NCBI GenBank assembly: GCA_016234975.1
Contig: JACRND010000166.1
Location: forward strand, 1-5,117
Length of the DNA: 5,117 nucleotides
Source: Nitrosarchaeum sp.
Lineage (GTDB): Archaea > Thermoproteota > Nitrososphaeria > Nitrososphaerales > Nitrosopumilaceae
Direction of reading: 5' to 3'
Part shown: piece after piece, positions 1 to 5,083 of the stretch
Position numbering within the stretch: position 1 is the first letter of the stretch
How the letters are laid out: each line of letters opens with the position of its first letter
Program-made: the position numbers and the translations under genes
The notes under the pieces: model-generated
What the model saw: the letters and a program-made list of their open reading frames with translations, nothing else
What the model was told of the DNA's origin: nothing
Databases searched by the model: none

Positions 1-956
1 GCCTGTGCAGGAGACAAGTCGTTAAGAAAAATACCATAACCACGCTCAAGACCTGACCAAGGTTTGGTTATTGGATAAATTTCAATATGCCAATGAATTT
101 GTCTACTATTTTTCTTTTCAGGAGATAAATGAAATACCATATTGTATGAAACATCTTTAACCGTTTTTGATAATCCACCAAGTGTAGCTCGTAAAATAAG
201 AGACAGATCATTGATTTCTTTCTGAGTTATTTTAGAAAAACTTGTTGTATGTTTTTTTGGAGAAATACAAAATTCATACGGATATGATGGAGCCCAAGGA
301 CAAAATGCGATGAATCCTTCAGTTTGAAGAACTTGTCTAGGACCACCCATTTCTTCGTTAACGGTTTGACACATTGGACAAACTCCTTTTTCATTAAGAA
401 TTTTGTAAGATGCTTCTGCCTCTTCTTCAATAATTGGAGGTATTGTTGAAAATGTTAAGACGTTCAGATGAGGATGTGGATTTTGACTACCTGCAGATTC
501 TCCCTGATCAGCATAAATTGAAACATAGGTTACGCCTTTTTGGGTATAAAGCCATCGTAATCTATCCTGGACAACTACAAGTATGTTTGACCATTGCTCA
601 GCATCAATGGTAGCTAGAGTGTCCTTTTCTTTAGGGGATGCAACTACAATGTAATGATAACCATAAGCTGGTTCACTGTAATGGGGTCTATCACTGTATG
701 AATTTTCAGTATCAATTGAGACTATGGGATTCTTACTTTCAAAAACTCTAATCGACCAACCTTCAACATATTCATCCTCACTATCTTGAAGACGTTGCAA
801 CATTCCATCTTTTGCAACTAGTGAAAGAACAGAAGGATTTGTCATAGATTCGTTTCCAGGAGCAAATGGAGATTTTTTTGGATCAATGACTTTGTCATTT
901 TTTTTAGAGACGATCATAAAACGCTCAGAAACATAATCTTTGCGCATGTCCCCCAT
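1..956 (-). CDS. GalT/HIT-superfamily nucleotidyltransferase (galactose-1-phosphate uridylyltransferase-like), 3' end outside the window
   Basis: Reading the minus strand from the ATG at 956 gives 318 residues that continue past base 1. The family transfers nucleotidyl groups between sugar phosphates or phosphate through a His nucleophile, in the cytoplasm. Seen: an N-terminal KDYVSERFMIVS stretch like the GalT opening, SQNPHPHLN at about 157-165 (nucleophile expected at H163), CPMC at 193-196, PKKH ending at H236, and IHWHIEIYP at 287-295. CPMC, H236 and H288 resemble the second zinc site of plant ADP-glucose phosphorylase. The first zinc site looks lost: SPFAPGNE at 29-36 sits where relatives have CPFC, and the usual His after the following SPxx is not there. 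The residue two after the nucleophile is Asn rather than the Gln typical of GalT. GalT, ADP-glucose phosphorylase or Ap4A phosphorylase activity are all possible. An in-frame TGA at 960-962 limits the start to 956 or to the ATG at 947. The family call is firm; the substrate is unknown. Confidence 0.88.
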   Translation of the reverse strand, partial: MGDMRKDYVSERFMIVSKKNDKVIDPKKSPFAPGNESMTNPSVLSLVAKDGMLQRLQDSEDEYVEGWSIRVFESKNPIVSIDTENSYSDRPHYSEPAYGYHYIVVASPKEKDTLATIDAEQWSNILVVVQDRLRWLYTQKGVTYVSIYADQGESAGSQNPHPHLNVLTFSTIPPIIEEEAEASYKILNEKGVCPMCQTVNEEMGGPRQVLQTEGFIAFCPWAPSYPYEFCISPKKHTTSFSKITQKEINDLSLILRATLGGLSKTVKDVSYNMVFHLSPEKKNSRQIHWHIEIYPITKPWSGLERGYGIFLNDLSPAQ

Positions 957-960
957 AATT

Positions 961-981
961 CATACTTGCAGTTTAAGTATG
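961..981. promoter_or_regulatory. Perfect inverted repeat just upstream of the GalT-like gene, candidate operator
   Basis: CATACTT (961-967) and AAGTATG (975-981) are perfect 7-base inverted arms around a 7-base spacer. The site begins 4 bases upstream of the GalT-like ATG and lies between it and the TATA-like TTTTAA of the same strand. This position suits a dimeric repressor that blocks transcription initiation. If transcription starts further upstream it could instead form a small hairpin in the leader. The repeat is seen directly; its role is inferred. Confidence 0.45.
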
Positions 982-987
982 TTAAAA
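982..987 (-). promoter_or_regulatory. Possible TATA box for the GalT-like gene
   Basis: On the minus strand the sequence reads ACGTTTTAACATA, with TTTTAA centred about 28 bases ahead of the ATG at 956. That is the spacing expected for an archaeal TATA box of a leaderless or nearly leaderless transcript. No ribosome binding site precedes the ATG, which agrees with leaderless translation. The surroundings are so AT-rich that chance matches are common. Confidence 0.3.
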
Positions 988-1030
988 CGTTTTCCAATAC
1001 ACTGAAAAATAAAAAAATAAAAAATCAGAG

Positions 1031-1052
1031 TTAAAATAAAATTTTATTTTAA
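1031..1052. repeat. 22-base perfect palindrome in the divergent intergenic gap
   Basis: The arm TTAAAATAAAA (1031-1041) is followed directly by its exact reverse complement (1042-1052), with no spacer. It lies in the gene-free stretch between the divergent GalT-like and apgM genes, about 75 bases ahead of the first and 150 ahead of the second. The whole gap 957-1201 is very AT-rich and holds no convincing open frame or RNA. The palindrome could be a protein-binding site, a cruciform, or a by-product of low-complexity A/T sequence. Confidence 0.5.
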
Positions 1053-1201
1053 TAAAATACAATATTCATTAAAAATACAAATATCATTTAGTAAAAATAA
1101 TCAGATAATTTTCCTAGATACAAGTAATAATTTTATTTTGATCGCATATTTTGATGCAAGCTTTAAAGGAGAGCAGTAAAAAGCTGGGGAATATGGGCAG
1201 T

Positions 1202-2488
1202 ATGAATAATTCTGATGTTCATATGATCTATGTTCTTTTAGATGGAGTTGGTGATCTTCCACATCCAGATTTGGATGGAAAAACACCACTTGAGGCTGCA
1301 AATACGCCAACTCTGGACAAATTGGCACAAAATGGAGTGATTGGAGAAGTAATTTCTGTAGGAAAAGGAATTGCTCCAGAATCAGACATTGCAGTTTTCA
1401 ATATGTTAGGGTACAGATTTCATCATGTAGATTATGCAGGTCGAGGAGTCATAGAAGCAATTGGAGTTGGGATTGACTTTAAAGATGGAGACCTGGCATT
1501 AAGAGGAAATTATGCCACATTAAACGATGAGGGAATAATTATTGATAGAAGAGCAGGAAGACACATAGAGAAAAATGATGCTGATGGAATTGCAAAAGAA
1601 ATCGAAAATAAAATTAAATTTTCATACCCAAATACATCCATAGTCGTATCACCTACAATAGGGCATAGAGTAACAGTAAGAATCAGAACAGATGGTGAAA
1701 AACTTTCATCACAAATAACCAATACAGATCCGGCATATGCCAGAGTAGAAGGCATGGGAATAGCAAAAGCCGTGGGAGATTTTTTACGAATTGAAAAATG
1801 TTTTCCACTTGATGAAACAGAAAACGCTAAGAAAACAGCAAAATTAGTTAATGAATTTACAGAGCAATCACTAAAAATTATGAAAGAAAGTCCAATCAAT
1901 AAAAAAAGAATTGCCGCTAAAAAGAAAAGCCTAAGCTGTATCTTACTAAGAGATGCAGGGAACAAATACCCAGATGTGAAACCCATCAATGAGATGTATT
2001 CTATGAATTTTTCATGTATTGTAGACATGCCAGTAGAACTTGGAATTTCAGAAGTATTAAAAATGAAAGCATTCGAAGCAGGAGGATTGACAGATTATGA
2101 GGAAAAAGCAAAAGTAGCTGCAAAAGCAATGGAGACTCAAAATGCAATTTATGTTCATCTAAAAGGTCCAGATGAATTTGGTCACGACGGCGATGCGATT
2201 GGAAAAATGAAAAATATCGAGGAGATAGACCAGCGATTTTTCAAAACATTACTTGCAAATATCGATTCTAGTAAAGTAGCCATAGTTATTTCTGCAGACC
2301 ATTCAACACCATGTATCAATAAAGGTCATAGTGATGATCCTGTGCCAATTTTAGTATCAGGAGATTTTATCAAAAATGATAGAACCACCAGAATGACAGA
2401 GAGTCAAGCTAAGAAAGGAAGCATAGGTCTCATCCAAGGAGCAGATGTAGTAACAACAGCTCTTAATTTAATTAAATCTCAAAGATAG
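1202..2488 (+). CDS. apgM: 2,3-bisphosphoglycerate-independent phosphoglycerate mutase, archaeal ApgM type
   Basis: This enzyme interconverts 3- and 2-phosphoglycerate in glycolysis and gluconeogenesis, in the cytoplasm, with bound divalent metals. The 428 residues show the alkaline-phosphatase-superfamily layout: YVLLDGVGD near the N-terminus (metal ligand D14), GKTPLEAANTPTLDKLA, the nucleophile region GKGIAPESD (S61), AGRGVIEAIG, RDAGNKYP at about 250-257, KGPDEFGHDGD at 321-331 (D324, H328), SADHSTPC at 364-371 (D366, H367) and GHSDDPVP at 375-382 (H376). No expected motif is missing and the length is normal for the family. The frame stays open upstream to a TTG at 1151, with ATGs at 1154 and 1193. 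I chose the ATG at 1202 because ApgM proteins normally reach the first metal-binding Asp within about 15 residues and the extra residues match nothing in the family. The gene ends in the 3' end of the convergent DUF309 gene. The function call is firm; the exact start is not. Confidence 0.95.
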   Translation: MNNSDVHMIYVLLDGVGDLPHPDLDGKTPLEAANTPTLDKLAQNGVIGEVISVGKGIAPESDIAVFNMLGYRFHHVDYAGRGVIEAIGVGIDFKDGDLALRGNYATLNDEGIIIDRRAGRHIEKNDADGIAKEIENKIKFSYPNTSIVVSPTIGHRVTVRIRTDGEKLSSQITNTDPAYARVEGMGIAKAVGDFLRIEKCFPLDETENAKKTAKLVNEFTEQSLKIMKESPINKKRIAAKKKSLSCILLRDAGNKYPDVKPINEMYSMNFSCIVDMPVELGISEVLKMKAFEAGGLTDYEEKAKVAAKAMETQNAIYVHLKGPDEFGHDGDAIGKMKNIEEIDQRFFKTLLANIDSSKVAIVISADHSTPCINKGHSDDPVPILVSGDFIKNDRTTRMTESQAKKGSIGLIQGADVVTTALNLIKSQR

Positions 2489-3056
2489 TCAACTCTTTGG
2501 TTTTTTGCATTTCTTTTATTTTATTTCGGATCCTATCAACATCTATGTTATCATACATTGCAGGAGAGTCACCTAATTTTTCTAATGCACGACCTAACAT
2601 ACCAACTCCGATATTGCTCTCATCTTTTTGTCTATGAGCAAAAGCAACAGCAAGAAGAATAATTCCTTGTACAAGTTCTTTTTCTTTACCATAACATTTT
2701 TTCCAAACGCCTTCTAAAGATTCATGACTTTCCCAAAATCTTTCGTTATTAAAATAAAAAACCCCATCTTTGATCCCTTCTTCTTTTTCAATTTTTTCTT
2801 CAACTACATGCCTTGTATTGTCTAATTTACCAATGGGACTTAACTTTTCAATTAACACATTCAGATCGTCAGGATTAATGGAAACATCAAATTCTACAAA
2901 TTTACTTGCCACTCGAGCAACTCTTATCGAGGCATCCATGTCTGAGCAGAGTTCTCTTGCTCTATGAACAAGATCTGATGAATGTATTGGAAGGTATCCA
3001 TTATTTTTTAAATGAATCATGTATCGTTCCATGTGGTAATTTGACTGAAATTTCAT
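2472..3056 (-). CDS. DUF309 family protein with an N-terminal extension
   Basis: The protein is 194 residues from the ATG at 3056. The C-terminal part, about residues 95-185, carries the DUF309 signature: FNNERFWESHESLEGVW at about 102-118 (conserved E109, H111, E112, W118) and LVQGIILLAVAFAHRQ at about 128-143. DUF309 domains are small helical bundles of unknown function; the His and Glu residues might bind a metal, but this is inference. The first 85 or so residues are a separate segment; residues 40-80 read like beta-beta-alpha (ASKFVEFDVSI, then LNVLIEKLSPIGKL), which might be a small ferredoxin-like fold. No signal peptide or membrane segment is seen. A TTG at 3077 in frame would add seven residues; the ATG is preferred because it sits about 31 bases from a TATA-like element. 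The gene ends inside apgM by 17 bases, tail to tail, and diverges from rps24e. Confidence 0.87.
   Translation of the reverse strand: MKFQSNYHMERYMIHLKNNGYLPIHSSDLVHRARELCSDMDASIRVARVASKFVEFDVSINPDDLNVLIEKLSPIGKLDNTRHVVEEKIEKEEGIKDGVFYFNNERFWESHESLEGVWKKCYGKEKELVQGIILLAVAFAHRQKDESNIGVGMLGRALEKLGDSPAMYDNIDVDRIRNKIKEMQKTKELTIFEI
2501..2526 (+). terminator. T-rich tract after apgM, probable intrinsic archaeal terminator
   Basis: On the plus strand 20 of 26 bases are T, beginning with a run of six, 12 bases after the apgM stop. Archaeal RNA polymerase terminates on such U-rich tracts without needing a hairpin. The tract lies within the coding 3' end of the DUF309 gene, where it encodes Lys-rich residues on the other strand, so the T-richness may partly reflect that coding. 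Confidence 0.4.
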
Positions 3057-3083
3057 AAATTTCTTCTCTAATTTCAATCAAGG

Positions 3084-3090
3084 TTTATAT
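3084..3090. promoter_or_regulatory. TATA-like element between DUF309 and rps24e
   Basis: TTTATAT (plus strand) is centred 29 bases ahead of the ATG at 3116 for S24e and, read on the other strand as ATATAAA, 31 bases ahead of the ATG at 3056 for the DUF309 protein. Both distances fit archaeal promoters with leaderless or very short-leader transcripts. The element overlaps the alternative S24e start at 3089, which argues against that start. Whether it drives one or both genes cannot be told from sequence. Confidence 0.55.
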
Positions 3091-3115
3091 GAAATATCCG
3101 AAGGATTTTGGATAC

Positions 3116-3451
3116 ATGTCTATTATTCAAACGGTAAATGACGTAAAGAACACCTTCTTATCAAGAAGAGAGTTAGTCTGCAATTTTACAGGATTAGGAG
3201 GAAAACTCAAAAAACTTGAAGCCGTAGACATGATTACAAAAGAATTCAAACTATCTGGAAAAGTGGTAATCCCCATGAGATTACAAACACATGTTGGAAA
3301 ACCACTTGTGACAGGAACTTTCTATGTTTATGATGACGAGGTGCTTGCAAAAAAACACATTAATCCAGTAATATTTGAAAGATTAGAGAAATCAAAAGCC
3401 AAACAAGCTGACGCAGAGAGTACTGCAACAGAATCGGAGAAATCTGAATAA
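3116..3451 (+). CDS. rps24e: 30S ribosomal protein S24e
   Basis: S24e (eS24) is a small-subunit ribosomal protein shared by archaea and eukaryotes. The 111 residues show the family pattern: a beta strand and the SRRELVCNF region near residues 16-24, a helix-forming [33 protein letters not shown] at about 48-67, [12 protein letters not shown], and a charged tail rich in Glu, Ser and Lys from about residue 90 on. An in-frame ATG at 3089 would add nine residues, but it overlaps the TATA-like box at 3084-3090, and ribosomal S24e proteins usually begin right before this first strand. I therefore place the start at 3116, with a leaderless or nearly leaderless mRNA. The stop TAA shares its last base with the ATG of rps27ae, so the two genes form one translationally coupled operon. 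Confidence 0.93.
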   Translation: MSIIQTVNDVKNTFLSRRELVCNFTGLGGKLKKLEAVDMITKEFKLSGKVVIPMRLQTHVGKPLVTGTFYVYDDEVLAKKHINPVIFERLEKSKAKQADAESTATESEKSE

Positions 3452-3642
3452 TGGCAGCAAAAAAAGCGTCTGCTGGAAAAAAGGGTTCCAGTCCAAATGT
3501 CTACAAGTATTTCAAAGTTGATGGAGATAAATTATCAAGAGGTAGAAAAAATTGTTCCAGATGTGGAAAAGGAGTCTTCATGTCTAAACATAAAGACAGA
3601 AACACATGTGGTAAATGTGGATTAACAGAATTTAATCAATAG
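3451..3642 (+). CDS. rps27ae: 30S ribosomal protein S27ae, zinc-binding
   Basis: S27ae (eS31) is a small zinc-binding protein of the archaeal and eukaryotic small ribosomal subunit. The 63 residues have a basic N-terminus rich in Lys and Gly, the core [19 protein letters not shown], and a four-cysteine zinc finger formed by C35-x2-C38 and C53-x2-C56. Unlike the eukaryotic version, it is not fused to ubiquitin, as expected for archaea. Its ATG overlaps the rps24e stop by one base (TAATG). A GGAG at 3436-3439 inside rps24e is 11 bases ahead of the start and may help reinitiation. A seven-T run follows the stop directly. Confidence 0.96.
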   Translation: MAAKKASAGKKGSSPNVYKYFKVDGDKLSRGRKNCSRCGKGVFMSKHKDRNTCGKCGLTEFNQ

Positions 3643-3650
3643 AGTTTTTT
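3629..3650 (+). repeat. 22-base repeat, copy 1, at the rps27ae 3' end
   Basis: This stretch matches 4197-4218 in the same orientation with a single mismatch at position 3634 (A here, G in the second copy). The invariant core is ATCAATAGAGTTTTTT. Here it covers the last codons and stop of rps27ae and the start of the T run. Confidence 0.6.
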
Positions 3651-3651
3651 T
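3645..3651 (+). terminator. Seven-T run after rps27ae, probable terminator
   Basis: Seven consecutive Ts begin two bases after the rps27ae stop codon, with no hairpin ahead of them. This is the usual form of an archaeal oligo-U terminator. It forms the end of the 22-base repeat described separately. Confidence 0.5.
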
Positions 3652-3722
3652 CAATACAACAAATTTTGCTCAAGTAAAAATATTTTGCATGTAGAACTAA
3701 AACATTGAAAAAGATTCCAAAT

Positions 3723-3738
3723 AAAATATAATAATAAG
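3723..3738 (+). promoter_or_regulatory. Possible TATA region of the roadblock-like gene
   Basis: AAAATATAATAATAAG lies about 40 bases ahead of the ATG at 3770, which would leave a leader of roughly 15 bases. A GTGA at 3762-3765 could pair weakly with the 16S rRNA end. The rest of the gap 3643-3769 is AT-rich and shows no gene. The promoter call is weak because of the base composition. Confidence 0.25.
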
Positions 3739-3769
3739 ATAATTTTGAGTAAAAAACAATAGTGAAAAA

Positions 3770-4120
3770 ATGGATTATGAAAAATTATGCGACAAAGTGT
3801 TAAAAATAGATTCGCATATCAGATTTACTGGAGTTTTGGATTCTAAAGGTGATTTAGTAATTGAAAAAAACCGTGATGAAGCAAAATTACTTAATCCGGA
3901 CGAAGTGAAAATGTCAGTTCATTATACTTTTGAGAGATGGACACGTCTTCAAAATTTATCTTACAAATTCGGTAAGGAAAAATCATCAATTACTGAATAT
4001 GAGAAAGTTACTTTGATTAGCTTGCATCTTAATGGTAATCTTTTTTTGTTAAGTACAGACCCAGATGCAGATTATATGAGCATAATTTCCAAAATTAATT
4101 CCATAATTTCAGATTTCTAA
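3770..4120 (+). CDS. Roadblock-like small protein, probably the DUF6659 family
   Basis: The 116-residue protein opens with MDYEKLCDKVLKIDSHIRF, then GVLDSKGDLV (20-29), LNPDEVKMSVHYTFERW (41-57), EYEKVTLISLHLNGNLFLLSTDPDADY (77-102) and a final helix. This pattern of helix, G-V-x-D-x-x-G strand, long central helix, then hydrophobic strands ending in a D-x-D-Y turn is one I associate with a family found in many copies in ammonia-oxidising archaea, with a probable roadblock/longin (profilin-like) fold. Such domains often bind small GTPases or serve as signalling dimers, but no partner is encoded next door. There is no signal peptide, membrane segment or catalytic motif. The gene stands alone after the ribosomal operon's terminator and converges with the HEFLH gene. 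The family assignment is from memory; the function is unknown. Confidence 0.85.
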   Translation: MDYEKLCDKVLKIDSHIRFTGVLDSKGDLVIEKNRDEAKLLNPDEVKMSVHYTFERWTRLQNLSYKFGKEKSSITEYEKVTLISLHLNGNLFLLSTDPDADYMSIISKINSIISDF

Positions 4121-4196
4121 AATTAATTGTGTCCAAAAGCTAATTTAGGCATCAATGAATACAATAAAGAATTCAGAAAATATTATGATTGAATGA

Positions 4197-4218
4197 AATT
4201 TGATCAATAGAGTTTTTT
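4197..4218 (+). repeat. 22-base repeat, copy 2, at the end of the HEFLH gene
   Basis: This copy matches 3629-3650 at 21 of 22 bases, same orientation. Here it spans the minus-strand stop and last codons (KKKLY) of the HEFLH protein gene. On the plus strand its six-T run lies about 93 bases after the roadblock-like gene and could terminate that transcript. Confidence 0.6.
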
Positions 4219-4911
4219 CTTACGAATTTTAGCACTTTTTTGTTCTAATTGATCAATTTTGTGTAAAAATGCAGGATCGAGTTTTATTTTAGATAATGAT
4301 TCAGCAGATAATTTGACAGTGTTTGCATCAAGGGAGATGTTTATTTTTGGAAGATTTTTCTCTAACCAAAATTTCATTACTTTGTCTTCTAATTTATGAT
4401 CTCTAAAACCTGCTGGAAATCGTTTTGTGATATGATCTAACAGAGTTCTATCTTGGAATACAACCTTAGGTTCAAACAATCTCGTCTCATCGGCATAAAC
4501 ACTTTCAAACAGATTTCCAGTAATTTCATCTGAGAGCAGATCCATTTTAGAGATTTTTCGAATCAATTCAAGAAAATGTAAAAATTCATGTGCCAAAATT
4601 GCATGAATTGTACCTTTAAGGCCATATGCAACTAGAGGTGCAGAAATCTGAATTACAACATGAAATTTATCATCAAAGAATATCGGGATAGTACGGGCAA
4701 ATAATATTCCAAATTCATATGAATTTGAATTAGGGGATGAAATAACAATTGATGGCTCTACATAAGCTGTAGGATAACGTATTCCAGATGCTTTTTCAAT
4801 CCTGTTAATGCCATCCACGATTATAGAAAAACGTTTTACAACAAGATCGTAGACATCGTCTGGAATTAATCCCTTAAGATGAGCCTCTTTCATTCGTATT
4901 AATGGATCCAA
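4204..4911 (-). CDS. Uncharacterised protein with an HExxH zinc-peptidase-like motif
   Basis: I do not recognise the family. The 235 residues contain AILAHEFLHFLELI at about 104-117, in which H108-E109-x-x-H112 is the classic zincin zinc-binding and catalytic motif inside an amphipathic helix. About 24-30 residues later come FESVYADETRLFEP (E136, D141, E142), where a third zinc ligand of a gluzincin could lie. Upstream, strands such as FHVVIQISAPL precede the helix, as in peptidase folds. The C-terminus is basic (RKKKLY). No signal peptide or clear membrane segment is seen, so a cytoplasmic protein is likely. The start is a TTG with AGAGG about seven bases ahead; an in-frame ATG at 4893 is the alternative. 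The gene follows the 33-residue basic protein gene by 41 bases on the same strand and is probably co-transcribed with it. Peptidase activity is inference from one motif. Confidence 0.85.
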   Translation of the reverse strand: MDPLIRMKEAHLKGLIPDDVYDLVVKRFSIIVDGINRIEKASGIRYPTAYVEPSIVISSPNSNSYEFGILFARTIPIFFDDKFHVVIQISAPLVAYGLKGTIHAILAHEFLHFLELIRKISKMDLLSDEITGNLFESVYADETRLFEPKVVFQDRTLLDHITKRFPAGFRDHKLEDKVMKFWLEKNLPKINISLDANTVKLSAESLSKIKLDPAFLHKIDQLEQKSAKIRKKKLY

Positions 4912-4952
4912 GGTATATCCTCTCGAGAAAATTGAATGTAAAAAGGTTGATT

Positions 4953-5054
4953 CTATCTGGATTTTGGCTTTCCGGATTTGGCTGTCTTTTTTCTACGTCG
5001 ATCAGCTCTTTGATCGGCATGTCGCTTATGTTTACCTTTTTTTCGTATTGGCAT
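4953..5054 (-). CDS. Small, very basic 33-residue protein
   Basis: An ATG at 5054 opens a 33-codon frame ending in TAG at 4953-4955. It begins MPIRKKGKHKRHADQRADRR and ends KSGKPKSR. Sixteen of 33 residues are Lys or Arg, with two His and only two Asp, so it is strongly positive and likely binds RNA or DNA; it might be a ribosome-associated protein, though it is not recognisably eL41. There are no hydrophobic or cysteine motifs. It lies 41 bases ahead of the HEFLH gene on the same strand. No ribosome binding site precedes it, which fits a leaderless mRNA. It is short enough that chance cannot be excluded, but an ATG frame this biased in composition, filling a gap otherwise left without a gene, argues for a real gene. 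Confidence 0.6.
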   Translation of the reverse strand: MPIRKKGKHKRHADQRADRRRKKTAKSGKPKSR

Positions 5055-5075
5055 ATGTATGTAAAAAATTAGGCA

Positions 5076-5083
5076 TTAGTTAA
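5076..5083 (-). promoter_or_regulatory. Possible TATA box of the basic-protein/HEFLH operon
   Basis: TTAACTAA on the minus strand is centred about 25 bases ahead of the ATG at 5054, a spacing that suits a leaderless archaeal transcript. The match to a TATA consensus is loose. The remaining bases to the window's end, 5055-5117, show no gene. Confidence 0.25.

Noticed and set aside
227..430. Open frame of 67 codons on the minus strand
   Set aside because: It lies inside the GalT-like gene on the same strand in another frame. The GalT-like frame carries clear family motifs across the whole stretch.
957..1201. Possible small RNA or gene in the long divergent gap
   Set aside because: The sequence is almost only A and T, without stable GC-containing stems or a biased open frame; only the two inverted repeats stand out.
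1101..1328. Open frame of 75 codons on the minus strand
   Set aside because: It overlaps the start of apgM on the opposite strand, shows no recognisable motif, and its His-rich, Tyr-rich composition looks like a shadow of the apgM coding pattern.
1510..2028. Open frame of 172 codons antisense to apgM, rich in hydrophobic residues
   Set aside because: It is fully antisense to a conserved enzyme. In AT-rich genes the opposite strand often reads as hydrophobic open frames, and no family motif is present.
2770..2967. Open frame of 65 codons on the plus strand
   Set aside because: It is antisense within the DUF309 gene, Ser- and Leu-rich, with no motif; a shadow frame.
4105..4160. C-box-like TGATG and D-box-like CTGA on the minus strand
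   Set aside because: There is no credible internal D'/C' pair and no terminal stem, so a C/D guide RNA is not supported.
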